NCBI GenBank assembly: GCA_964423545.1
Contig: CAYRFV010000084.1
Span: 1-20,097, forward strand
Origin: JALOOE01 sp964423545
GTDB lineage: Bacteria > Chloroflexota > Anaerolineae > CG2-30-64-16
DNA: 20,097 nt
Direction of reading: 5' to 3'
Position 1 is the first letter of the stretch. Every line of letters starts with the position of its first letter. This document shows, piece by piece, positions 1 to 6,783 of this stretch. Position numbers and translations under genes: made by a program. The notes under the pieces are model-generated. The model had not been told where the DNA came from. It saw only the letters and a program-made list of their open reading frames with translations, and searched no databases.

Positions 1-1
1 C

Positions 2-163
2 GCCGTCAATGTGATTTTCATCATCGCGGTCCTGCCGGAGGCGCTCCTGATTCGCAAGCAGCGAGGCCAGCAGACTGCGGCCTCCTTTGAGGAGCTGATG
101 GCGTTCACCCCGATGGGCAAGGGATTGCTCAAGATGGCGCGCCGGATGCATCTCTACAAGTGA
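2..163 (+). CDS. C-terminal end of an unidentified protein (5' truncated by window edge)
   Basis: An open frame enters from the left edge and stops at TGA 161-163, giving 53 visible residues. It begins with a hydrophobic stretch (AVNVIFIIAVLPEALLI), which could be the end of a membrane segment. A basic, polar tail follows that ends in ARRMHLYK. The family cannot be recognised from this tail. The stop overlaps the nominal end of the convergent minus-strand frame (154) by 10 nt, but that frame is probably artificial at its 3' end. Codon use is GC-rich and coding-like. Confidence 0.5.
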   Translation, partial: AVNVIFIIAVLPEALLIRKQRGQQTAASFEELMAFTPMGKGLLKMARRMHLYK

Positions 164-957
164 TCTGACGATCGGCCCCCGCGCTGGCCGGTCGTCGCAG
201 GTCTCGCTCCAAGTCCCGCCGTGGGGGCCCCCCCCCGGGGGGGGGGCGCCCCGCGCCCGACACAACAGCCGCCCCCGCAGCCCGGGTGGGGNNNNNNNNN
301 NTGGGGGTTCGTCGCTGGTGTCGCTCCAAGCCCCGCGGTGGGCCCCAGGCCGGGGGGGGGGCCCGCAGGGCGCCTGACTCCAGCGCGGCCCAGGACGCCG
401 GTCTGGCGCGGCGCCACCGCCTGCGTCTGCGCACTCACCTCCCACGGCATCGGTCCCGCGACCTCCCACACTGTCACCTCCGCTTCCACATCGATCTTCC
501 CGAGCCTGTGCGCGACCGAGATGCGGTGGTGACCATCTCGGACGAAGTAGACGCCCCGGACTTCGATCAGATTCACCGGCGGGAGGCCGATACCCTGGTA
601 GATCGCCGTGTAGACGCCCAGCCAGCGCTCCAACGTGGCACTGTGTCTGGGATTGAAGCTGGCATCGAAGTCCTGACAGCGCCCCTCGCTGCCGACGATG
701 CGCTTCAGCGGCACCGTGCGGAGGCCCGCATAGTGTTGGTCGCATGGAGTGGCGTCCAGGCGCTTCAGGTCGAGGAGCCGGTGCGACCGTCCCGTCAGCC
801 ATCCCCAGAGATGCCGGAGCCAGCCGAGCGTCCGGCTGCGCTCGAAGATGCGCCGCCCCTGCCGCCACGCCAGAACTCGATAGTCGGCGGACTGGGGATC
901 AGAGCCGACGCACGGTCTCCCGACCAGCGCCAATCCCTGGACGTTTGTCTCGAACAT
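154..957 (-). CDS. Stand-alone ParB/Srx-fold domain protein with repeat-derived C-terminal tail
   Basis: ATG at 957 is chosen over the upstream in-frame start at 1038 because GGTGAGAG lies about 12 nt before it and the upstream extension would cross a strong hairpin. Residues about 82-166 look like a ParB-like nuclease fold: a VPLKRIVG strand, a helix, IEVRGVYFVRDGHHR (DGHHR at 141-145) and a final strand EAEVTVWEV. ParB-family proteins use a related G-x-x-R motif to bind CTP/phosphate or DNA; the role of free-standing versions is not known. Past about residue 185 the frame is only Pro/Gly/Ala/Arg-rich repeat sequence and then the N gap, so the annotated end at 154 is doubtful and the native stop was probably lost or lies in the gap. 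The gene follows the 31-residue membrane-peptide gene on the same strand with a 91-nt spacer containing a perfect hairpin. Confidence 0.6.
   Translation of the reverse strand: MFETNVQGLALVGRPCVGSDPQSADYRVLAWRQGRRIFERSRTLGWLRHLWGWLTGRSHRLLDLKRLDATPCDQHYAGLRTVPLKRIVGSEGRCQDFDASFNPRHSATLERWLGVYTAIYQGIGLPPVNLIEVRGVYFVRDGHHRISVAHRLGKIDVEAEVTVWEVAGPMPWEVSAQTQAVAPRQTGVLGRAGVRRPAGPPPGLGPTAGLGATPATNPXXXXPHPGCGGGCCVGRGAPPPRGGAPTAGLGARPATTGQRGGRSSDHL
191..391. repeat. Two imperfect copies of a GC-rich repeat flanking an assembly gap
   Basis: The core 'TCGCTCCAAG' plus 'CCCGC' and 'GTGGG' occurs at about 201-225 and again at about 320-342. Similarity extends on both sides, from about 191-273 and 308-391. 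On the minus strand both copies translate to a shared PTAGLGA-x-PAT motif. Long C and G runs (C9G10 near 228-246, a G run near 352-361) and a 10-N gap lie within and between the copies. It is an interspersed or tandem repeat on which the assembler broke; the true copy number is unknown. Confidence 0.6.
292..301. other. Scaffold gap (10 N)
   Basis: Ten N sit between the two repeat copies. The length is likely a placeholder, so reading frames across it cannot be trusted. Confidence 0.95.
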
Positions 958-990
958 GGAAGCCCGCCTCTCACCCGATACGGCGGCCCT

Positions 991-1019
991 GCTGGTCGGT
1001 TGCCAGGCAACCGACCAGC
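991..1019. other. Perfect 13-bp hairpin between the small peptide gene and the ParB-like gene
   Basis: GCTGGTCGGTTGC (991-1003), loop CAG, GCAACCGACCAGC (1007-1019) is fully complementary. No T-run follows on either strand, so it is not a clear intrinsic terminator. It shares CCAGGCAACCG with the hairpin at 1186-1233. It could act as an intercistronic processing or stability hairpin, or be a small palindromic repeat. Confidence 0.75.
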
Positions 1020-1048
1020 GAACCCTTGCTGTCTTCACCTGTTTGCAC

Positions 1049-1144
1049 TTAGTGAGTGATGCGCGGCGCCGACAATGTGACGCCCACGATCAAGCCGAGA
1101 CAAAAGCCGACGAGCAGTGTGATAACCACGAGTTGCGGTTCCAT
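1049..1144 (-). CDS. 31-residue single-span membrane peptide
   Basis: This gene is too short for usual gene callers. ATG at 1144 is preceded by AAGGAGG (1158-1152) with ideal 7-nt spacing; TAA is at 1051-1049. The product starts MEPQLVVITLL, continues as one hydrophobic helix over about residues 5-25, and ends in SAPRITH. Gly13, Gly17 and Gly21 form a GxxxGxxxG glycine zipper, a pattern used for helix packing in membranes; Cys15 lies in the same helix. It sits between a sigma factor gene and a ParB-like gene on the same strand, with a strong hairpin on each side. Function is unknown. It is too small to be a normal anti-sigma factor, but a membrane regulator or assembly peptide is possible. 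The perfect ribosome site is the main argument that it is real. Confidence 0.6.
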   Translation of the reverse strand: MEPQLVVITLLVGFCLGLIVGVTLSAPRITH

Positions 1145-1185
1145 GGCTGCGCCTCCTTTGTCAGGGTCCTTCAGCATGCAACATG

Positions 1186-1269
1186 AAGGCCGGTTGGGTG
1201 TCCTGTGGCACAGGATACCAGGCAACCGGCCTTACCGTCCACTATCGAAGGTTATGTGCCAGGTTATGT
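1186..1269 (-). repeat. 84-nt composite element, copy 1 (hairpin + 28-nt block)
   Basis: Outer arms AAGGCCGGTTG (1186-1196) and CAACCGGCCTT (1223-1233) pair perfectly. Inner arms GGTGTCCTGTG (1197-1207) and CACAGGATACC (1209-1219) pair with one G-T wobble. After an 8-nt spacer comes the 28-nt block 1242-1269. The same architecture with identical lengths (48 + 8 + 28) recurs at 2397-2480. On the minus strand the element lies after the sigma gene stop and about 100 nt before the small membrane-peptide gene. Confidence 0.65.
1242..1269 (-). promoter_or_regulatory. Candidate ECF-type promoter/operator upstream of the membrane peptide gene
   Basis: Read on the minus strand it is ACATAACC-TGGC-ACATAACC-TT-CGATAG, that is, two ACATAACC half-sites 12 nt apart followed by CGATAG. 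The first AAC and CGATAG are 15 nt apart, close to the AAC ... CGT layout of many ECF promoters. 23 of 28 positions match the block at 2453-2480. A transcript from here would begin near 1235 and carry the 48-nt hairpin at its 5' end. A direct-repeat operator for the nearby LuxR/MalT regulator is the alternative reading. Confidence 0.4.
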
Positions 1270-1298
1270 TGCCATCCCATCGCCCCTGCTCTGCTGCC

Positions 1299-1937
1299 CT
1301 ACACCATCAGCGCGAGCGCGGCCTGCGAGGCGGTTCGACTGAGCGGGATCGCCCGTCGCTCCCGGTTTTCGGCCGGAAGCGAGAGCTCAGGCTGCAGCAT
1401 TTCGCCAAGCGTCAGGCGCGCGCGATGGAGCCGGCTCTTCACGGCGCTGACCGTGCAGCCGGTGGTCGCGGCGATCTCCTCATAGGACAGGTCATACCAG
1501 TATCGCATCACGAGTGCACTGCGGCTGTCGGGCCCCAGGCCGGCAAGCAAGGCCTGAATGCGATCAGACTGCTCCTGCCGCAGCGCAGCGTCCTCCGGGC
1601 CGGGACGCTGCTCGCGCAGCGCAGGGTGAACCTGGAGCGGTTCGTCATCGATCGAAAGATACTGCACGTGACGCTTCCGGAGCCGGTCGATACAGTGGTG
1701 GCTTGCAATGGAGAGCAACCACGTCTTGAAGGACCGCTCCGGGTCGTAACGGCGCAACTGGGCGTACGCGCGCAGGAAGGCCTCCTGCGCAGCATCCTCC
1801 GCCTCACATGCATTCCCCAACATCCGATAGCAGAGGCTGTAGACGGCCTTCTGATGCCTCTCCACGAGTTCGGCGAACGCGTTCTCGTTTCCCGCGATTG
1901 ACAGTTTTGCGAGCTCTGCTTCTGACATGGTCGCCAT
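1299..1937 (-). CDS. ECF (group IV) RNA polymerase sigma factor
   Basis: The product is 212 residues. Region 2 spans about residues 15-87 (AFAELVERHQKAVYSLCYRML, then EAEDAAQEAFLRAY and FKTWLLSIASHHCIDRLRKR), covering -10 recognition and core binding. Region 4 spans about 132-188, with the helix-turn-helix LSYEEIAATTGCTVSAVKSRLHRAR that reads the -35 element. Sigma region 3 is absent, as expected for the ECF group. ATG 1937 is preferred; ATG 1928 and a GTG at 1973 are alternatives, all with weak ribosome sites. It follows the FMN-barrel gene by 57 nt and probably shares its transcript. No classical anti-sigma gene is adjacent. The candidate promoter blocks at 2453-2480 and 1242-1269 suggest autoregulation plus control of the downstream peptide/ParB-like pair (inference). 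Confidence 0.88.
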   Translation of the reverse strand: MATMSEAELAKLSIAGNENAFAELVERHQKAVYSLCYRMLGNACEAEDAAQEAFLRAYAQLRRYDPERSFKTWLLSIASHHCIDRLRKRHVQYLSIDDEPLQVHPALREQRPGPEDAALRQEQSDRIQALLAGLGPDSRSALVMRYWYDLSYEEIAATTGCTVSAVKSRLHRARLTLGEMLQPELSLPAENRERRAIPLSRTASQAALALMV

Positions 1938-1994
1938 CCCAGCATTGTTGGTGGTTCGTGCGAGCGAATGCACCCGCCGGTGATCGCTGCAGAC

Positions 1995-2369
1995 CTAAAT
2001 CACGTCGATGGTCTCGGCGCAGCGCAGCAGATCTACAGGCGCGATGTGCAGGCGACGTGGCGCAATACGCACCACGCTGCACCACGGCGCGTCCTGGCGC
2101 TGGGCCAACGCCAGCCTTTCCGGGCAGATCGGGAGGATTTCGGCGGCTCCACGCAGCTGCCAATCCACAGTCGTGACGACGACGGAGGGATTGCTCTCGA
2201 TGTTGAGCAGATGATCGGAGGTGCGCGGCACTAGAGCAAACAACACGTCGCCCTCTGCCTCGCACGGAACCACATGGGCCTGAAGCTGCGCGGGTCCGTC
2301 CGTCGCCAGGGTGACCAGTCGAGTCTCGGCCAGTGTATCAGCGATGCGCTGCTTCAGATGATCCAACAT
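1995..2369 (-). CDS. Pyridoxamine 5'-phosphate oxidase-family (FMN split-barrel) protein
   Basis: The product is 124 residues. It starts with a short helix (MLDHLKQRIADTLAETR) followed by barrel strands RLVTLATDGPAQLQAHVVPC, GDVLFALVPRTSDHLLNIESNPSVVVTTVD and RGAAEILP, the usual order in small PPOX-like proteins that bind FMN, F420 or haem. The phrase 'TSDHLLNIESNPSVVVT' corresponds to the family pattern of a Lys/Ser-x-x-Asn helix before a central strand. ATG 2369 is chosen because the match to the family begins there; a GTG at 2420 would add 17 unmatched residues across a terminator hairpin. The ribosome site is weak. The substrate cannot be told. It lies 57 nt upstream of the sigma gene, so it may be a co-transcribed redox protein of the sigma regulon. 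Confidence 0.7.
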   Translation of the reverse strand: MLDHLKQRIADTLAETRLVTLATDGPAQLQAHVVPCEAEGDVLFALVPRTSDHLLNIESNPSVVVTTVDWQLRGAAEILPICPERLALAQRQDAPWCSVVRIAPRRLHIAPVDLLRCAETIDVI

Positions 2370-2388
2370 CCTGCACCCCGAATCGTTC

Positions 2389-2444
2389 AAAGAAAAGGAC
2401 CGGCTGGGCGCGCTTACCACTCAAGCATACACCCAAACCGGTCC
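2389..2444 (-). terminator. Intrinsic terminator of the LuxR/MalT gene (or leader attenuator)
   Basis: On the minus strand the arm GGACCGGTTTGGGTGT (2444-2429) pairs with GCGCCCAGCCGGTCC (2411-2397), about 15 pairs with one bulged T and some G-T pairs. TTTTCTTT (2396-2389) follows directly. It lies 30 nt after the regulator stop codon. The hairpin is also part of the 84-nt composite element, so it could act as an attenuator if transcription starts at 2453-2480. Confidence 0.7.
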
Positions 2445-2480
2445 GGCATCATCTATCGAAAGATATGTCCGGGGTTATGT
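2397..2480 (-). repeat. 84-nt composite element, copy 2 (hairpin + 28-nt block)
   Basis: This is a 48-nt hairpin (2397-2444), an 8-nt spacer and a 28-nt block (2453-2480), the same lengths as copy 1 at 1186-1269. The hairpin arms differ between copies yet remain paired, which points to selection on structure. The regulator's TAA stop (2475-2477) is inside the element. Confidence 0.65.
2453..2480 (-). promoter_or_regulatory. Candidate ECF-type promoter/operator upstream of the FMN-protein/sigma pair
   Basis: On the minus strand it reads ACATAACC-CCGG-ACATATCT-TT-CGATAG. AAC and CGATAG are 15 nt apart, as in the copy at 1242-1269. It lies 84 nt before the ATG at 2369 and overlaps the end of the regulator gene. 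Control by the sigma factor encoded just downstream is inferred from the duplication, not shown. Confidence 0.4.
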
Positions 2481-5400
2481 CGTGATGAGACCGAGTTCCC
2501 GTCCGAACGCTGCGGCTTCCGTGCGGTTGTGTGCACCCAGCTTGCCAAGGATGTGATTGATGTGGCCCTTGACGGTTCCCACGCTGAGAAAAAGCTGATC
2601 GGCGATTTCCTGATTGGATGCCCCCCTGGCGAGCAGAGCGAGGATCTCGAGCTCGCGCGTGGTGAGCGGCTCAATCATCAGGGAGGCCAGGTGCAAACGA
2701 GCAGCCGGCATCCCCGGTTGCTGACCGTTGCCTTCGGGAGAGGGAAAGGCAGCAAGCAACCTGTCCAGGTACGCGCGCACAGGAGCCGGCAGTGTGCTCC
2801 CGTTCCGCAGCCGGCAGGCGACCATCACCCCCCGCAGCGTTTCTCCCCTGTCCAGAAAAACGCGAACGTAACCGGCCGGCTCGGCAAGCGTCAGGGCGTG
2901 CCTCAGCGTCTCGCAAGCCTGCGCCGAGTCCCCCTCCGCGGCAGAGGCCGCCGCCTGGAGCGTCAACGCCTCGACGACTGCAGCGATCCGACCCGCCGAC
3001 TCGGCGGCGTGTACGATTCTCCGCACGATCTCCTGAGCTTCCGCCAGTCGTCCCTGCGCCAGATGCACCCCCGCGACAAGCAGGTCTTCGAACTCCTCGA
3101 TGCTGCGGGGAAAATCAGTTCGTGCACCGCGTTCGTTTCGGAGGCCTTCAGCCCATCGCGCTGCCGTTGCGAGATCGGTCGCCAGGAGATCGAGCCTTGC
3201 CCGATGGGCGGCGACCCAAGAGGTCACGTGGGCATGCTGGCCGCGCACCGCTATTCCTTCGGCGAGCAAGACCTCAGCGCGAGCGTCGTCCGCATCCCCT
3301 TTCGCCCAGGCCACCTGCGCCAGGGCGACATGCCCGGCGATTTCCCCCAATGGATTCGCTGCCTGACGGCTAAGAATCAGCCCTTCGCGGATGGTGCGTT
3401 CCGCTTCTTCGAGACGGTTCTGCCCCAAGAGCGCCTCACCGAGGCAGATCAACGCTTCTCCCCCGAAGGCTTGCATCTCACCGCCCCGACGTCGCACCCG
3501 ATCCAGCGCACGCTCGAAGACCCATTCCGCCTCGTGAGGTTGGCCCTGGGCCATCAACACTTGGCCCAGCCGGGATGCCGCGGCCAGGGCAAGCATCGGG
3601 AAGAGCGGATCCCCGTCTGGCCCTTCGCCCATTGTCAAACGATAAGCTTCACGATAGGCCGTCTCTGCGGACCGGACATTGCCATCCAGACGGTACGCGT
3701 TGCCGAGCGACTGCAGAATGACGATCCGCAGCCAGAGATCTTCCGTCGCTAACTGCGCGCCCTGCGGCTCCTGGTAGAACTCGGCCCAGCGATCGGGCCA
3801 GAGCAAAAACATAGCCTGCTGAGAACACTCGGTGGCCCGCCGGCTCTCCCACCTGAAAGAGAGGATCAGCCCTCGCAACGCGAGCAGCTCGCCCCGGATC
3901 GACCGTGCGCCGGGGTCTTCGGACCATGCCATCAACTCCTCTTCGCTTGCGCTCGCGTCCCATGACGCGCCGCCGAGCGCCGCCTCAACCCATCCCAGCA
4001 ACTGCTCCTGCAGCGAATGCGGTCCCGAATACGCGATCGACCAGCAATAGGCGAGTGCCAGACGCGGTCGGACGCGCACCAGGTCAAGCGATAGAGCGTC
4101 GAGCCAGGTGCGCAGTGTGCCGAGCTCGCCAATAACGATCTGGCGCATGTAGCCTTGTTCGATCAGGCGCGCGGCATCGATCTGGTCACCGATTTGCAGC
4201 AGATGGCGGATCGCGTCGGTCATCTGCCCGTTGGCCTCATACCACGCGGCGGCGCGGCGGTGCAGCTCAGCGAACAACGTCGGTTCGGTCTCGGCAAGCC
4301 GTCCACGCATCGCTTCGGCGAACAGGGGGTGGTATCGGTACCATCGCCGCTCTTCGTCCAGTGGAACGATGAATAGATTCTCACGCTCCAGCCGGTTGAG
4401 CATCGCCTGGCACGATTGCTGGCCGATCCTGCGACTGCCACCGGGTGCTCCGGCAGGCCCCACAGGGTGGAGCACACCATCGCAGAGCGGCGCCGTCAGG
4501 TAATCCAGCATCGAGGTGTGCAGCAGGAAGTCCTGGACCTCTGCTGGCTGGCGCGCCAGCACTTCCTCGACCAGGTACCCGAGAATGTGGTGCTGCGTGC
4601 CCCTGAAGTCCTGGATAAAGCGCTCTTGATAGCGTGCATCGCGCCCCTGCAACGATAGGGCAGCCAGGTGAAGCCCGGCGGCCCAACCCTCAGTGCGCGC
4701 CGCCAGGCTCTCCACGGCCTCAGCAGGCAGCGCCAACTGCATCACCTGGTTGAGAAACACTTCTGCTTCATCGGGCCGAAACCGCAGATCAGCGGCGCGA
4801 ATCTCGATCAGTTGATCTCGTACGCGCAAGCGGGCCAGCGGCAAGGGCGGATCGGCGCGCGAGAGGATGACAAGATGAACGTTCGCGGGCAAGTGCTCAA
4901 CGAAGAACGCCACCGAATCGTGGATCGCCCGACTCCGTATGGTGTGATAGTCGTCGAGGACGAGGACAACCGGCGCGCCAGACGCTTCGGACTCGGCGCC
5001 CTGCGGATCGGCCAGATCGTTGATCAGGCTTGTCGCCACCGCCTGAAGCCAGGCCGGACCGCTCTGCCCCGAAGCGGTTTGCGCCGTCGATCGGAGCAGC
5101 GAACGCGCTTCCTCGCCCGCACCCGGCGCTACGGCATTAAAGGCCGCCACCGCATACCGCCAGAAGCGAACCGGATCGTTGTCATCGTCATCCAACGCCA
5201 GCCAACACCAACGGGGAGCGCACGGCAAAGGAGACGCCTGTGATAGCATCCCCTCAGCAGGCAGCGTCCGGCATTCGGCGATCCAATGCGCCAGCAGCAT
5301 GCTCTTGCCGAAACCGGCGGGCGCCGAGATCAGCGTGACGGGGCGATCGAAGCTGCGACAGAGTAAATCGAGCAGATGGGGCCGGCGCACCAAACCCGCA

Positions 5401-5492
5401 CGCACACGTGGCACGCGCAGCTTGGTTGCCAACAACGGCAAGGGGTCCGCCAGGGTTCCCCTGGATGGGGCCGAGGGTTCAATGTCCGCCAT
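2475..5492 (-). CDS. MalT-type LuxR-family ATP-dependent transcriptional regulator
   Basis: The product is 1005 residues from ATG 5492 (a GTG at 5516 is possible), a typical length for the large ATPase/LuxR regulators (LAL/MalT group). The N-terminus has 'LLATKLRVPRVRAGLVRRPHLL', usual for this group, then Walker A SAPAGFGKS (56-64) and Walker B VVLVLDDYH (about residue 175). An NTPase and winged-helix region follows, then a long helical TPR-like region (about 400-900) for effector sensing. The C-terminal LuxR helix-turn-helix is LTTRELEILALLARGASNQEIADQLFLSVGTVKGH (in two halves), ending in GLITT. In this family an inducer and ATP drive oligomerisation on direct-repeat operators. The gene has its own extended -10 promoter (5601-5609) and a terminator at 2389-2444. 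Its target is unknown; the nearby direct-repeat blocks are candidates. Confidence 0.93.
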   Translation of the reverse strand: MADIEPSAPSRGTLADPLPLLATKLRVPRVRAGLVRRPHLLDLLCRSFDRPVTLISAPAGFGKSMLLAHWIAECRTLPAEGMLSQASPLPCAPRWCWLALDDDDNDPVRFWRYAVAAFNAVAPGAGEEARSLLRSTAQTASGQSGPAWLQAVATSLINDLADPQGAESEASGAPVVLVLDDYHTIRSRAIHDSVAFFVEHLPANVHLVILSRADPPLPLARLRVRDQLIEIRAADLRFRPDEAEVFLNQVMQLALPAEAVESLAARTEGWAAGLHLAALSLQGRDARYQERFIQDFRGTQHHILGYLVEEVLARQPAEVQDFLLHTSMLDYLTAPLCDGVLHPVGPAGAPGGSRRIGQQSCQAMLNRLERENLFIVPLDEERRWYRYHPLFAEAMRGRLAETEPTLFAELHRRAAAWYEANGQMTDAIRHLLQIGDQIDAARLIEQGYMRQIVIGELGTLRTWLDALSLDLVRVRPRLALAYCWSIAYSGPHSLQEQLLGWVEAALGGASWDASASEEELMAWSEDPGARSIRGELLALRGLILSFRWESRRATECSQQAMFLLWPDRWAEFYQEPQGAQLATEDLWLRIVILQSLGNAYRLDGNVRSAETAYREAYRLTMGEGPDGDPLFPMLALAAASRLGQVLMAQGQPHEAEWVFERALDRVRRRGGEMQAFGGEALICLGEALLGQNRLEEAERTIREGLILSRQAANPLGEIAGHVALAQVAWAKGDADDARAEVLLAEGIAVRGQHAHVTSWVAAHRARLDLLATDLATAARWAEGLRNERGARTDFPRSIEEFEDLLVAGVHLAQGRLAEAQEIVRRIVHAAESAGRIAAVVEALTLQAAASAAEGDSAQACETLRHALTLAEPAGYVRVFLDRGETLRGVMVACRLRNGSTLPAPVRAYLDRLLAAFPSPEGNGQQPGMPAARLHLASLMIEPLTTRELEILALLARGASNQEIADQLFLSVGTVKGHINHILGKLGAHNRTEAAAFGRELGLITT

Positions 5493-5600
5493 CGATCGAT
5501 CCAGCGTGTGCGACACGACAGCCAGGGCGGATCACCCAAGCCGAGCAGCGATCCTCGCCTGGCTGTCATGGGAATCGGTGCGTCTATGCGACCGCTGTCG

Positions 5601-5609
5601 ATTATAGCA
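5601..5609 (-). promoter_or_regulatory. Extended -10 promoter of the LuxR/MalT gene
   Basis: The minus strand reads TGCTATAAT, the consensus extended -10, in a GC-rich surround. No good -35 hexamer stands 17 nt upstream (TTCCAG), as is usual for extended -10 promoters. The leader to ATG 5492 is about 100 nt. Confidence 0.55.
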
Positions 5610-5647
5610 CTCGCCGCGCAAATCTGGAACTGGTGCGGCTGATCGGG

Positions 5648-6706
5648 TCAGCCCTGCGCATCTTGCACGAACTCCAGCCCGATCTCCTGCCGCCAGCGAT
5701 CGAGGAGGCGCATGTTGCCCAACGAGTCGTCCCAACTCATCGCAGGCGCCTGGCGGTCGCCGATATGGGCGGCGACCGTATCCGCCTCGTACGTGAAGAG
5801 GTCGCGATCGGGCGTGATCACGATCTCCTCGGTGCGGCCGTCCCGGTGCGTTTGGCAACTCATCGACACGGCGGGGAATGGGGTGTCGAGCGGCAGCGGC
5901 CCCTTGGCCGTGCGGCACGGCGAAGAGGGCAGCCACGGATTGGCAACCGTAAGGACGCCGGCCTCACCGTAGACGGAGACCTCGGCAGGCATGCGACATG
6001 CCACTCCGGTGATGATCTCAGCCACAATGCCGCTCTCGAACTTCAGCGTGGCGGCGGCATAGTGGTCGACGCCGGTAGGTCCGAGCATCCCGCAACCCTT
6101 GACCTCCACCGGTTCTGCGAACGGCCTGTCGATCGCGGCGCCAGCGAGCAGACGAGCCATGGAGGCGACATAGCAGCCCACATCGAGAATACCGCCGCCG
6201 CCCAGCCCCTTGCTATAGGCGCGCGAAGCGGGGTTGAAGCCAGCAGCAAAGCTGAAGACCGCACGTATGATCTGCACCCGGCCGACAGCGCCGCTGCGCA
6301 CCAGCTCGACCAGCCTTGTCGTCTGCGGATGGCAGCGATACATGAATGCTTCCATCAGAAAGACATCGTTGGCCCTCGCCGCCGCCATCATCGATGCCGC
6401 TTCCGCGGCATTCATGGCGATCGGCTTCTCGACCAGGATGTGCTTCCCGGCCTCCGCCGCCTGAATGGCGCAGGCTGCATGGAACGGATGGATCGTGGAG
6501 ATGTAGACGGCCTCGACCTCCGCATCAGCCAGCAGCGCCTCGTAGGACCCGTAGACGCGGGCGACGCCGAAGTCGCCGCCGAACTGCGCCGCCTTGCCCG
6601 GCGTCTGGCTGCCGACGGCGACGATCCGCCCCGTCTTGGAGAAGCGCAGACCGTTCGCGAACACGCGGGCGATGCCGCCCGCACCCATGAGACCCCAGTT
6701 CAACAT
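5648..6706 (-). CDS. Gfo/Idh/MocA-family NAD(P)-dependent oxidoreductase
   Basis: The product is 352 residues. ATG 6706 is fixed by AGAAGGAG about 7 nt upstream; the longer open frame to 6787 has no support. The N-terminal Rossmann fold has GLMGAGGIA (residues 5-13). The family signature is ILVEKPIAMN with Glu93-Lys94-Pro95, where the Lys takes part in catalysis. GGGGILDVGCYV (169-180) gives the Asp175/Tyr179 pattern typical of the dihydrodiol-dehydrogenase/glucose-fructose-oxidoreductase branch. The substrate is likely a sugar, inositol or diol and cannot be named. The gene lies 77 nt behind the exchanger gene and may be its last co-transcribed partner, though a functional link to the transporter is not obvious. 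It could also support the carbohydrate genes to the right. Confidence 0.87.
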   Translation of the reverse strand: MLNWGLMGAGGIARVFANGLRFSKTGRIVAVGSQTPGKAAQFGGDFGVARVYGSYEALLADAEVEAVYISTIHPFHAACAIQAAEAGKHILVEKPIAMNAAEAASMMAAARANDVFLMEAFMYRCHPQTTRLVELVRSGAVGRVQIIRAVFSFAAGFNPASRAYSKGLGGGGILDVGCYVASMARLLAGAAIDRPFAEPVEVKGCGMLGPTGVDHYAAATLKFESGIVAEIITGVACRMPAEVSVYGEAGVLTVANPWLPSSPCRTAKGPLPLDTPFPAVSMSCQTHRDGRTEEIVITPDRDLFTYEADTVAAHIGDRQAPAMSWDDSLGNMRLLDRWRQEIGLEFVQDAQG

Positions 6707-6783
6707 CGGAGACTCCTTCTTAGTACGCCGAACCTGCCCGCGTGAGCATCGGCGCTCGCCGCACAACCCGGTCCGCCAGGTCG

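Noticed and set aside
991..1019. Hairpin as an intrinsic terminator
   Set aside because: The stem is perfect but no T-run follows on either strand, so only a structural feature is reported.
2274..3752. Long plus-strand open frame (492 residues) opposite the LuxR/MalT gene
   Set aside because: Low-complexity, Arg/Gln/Pro-rich product with no family features; it is antisense to a well-supported regulator in GC-rich DNA.
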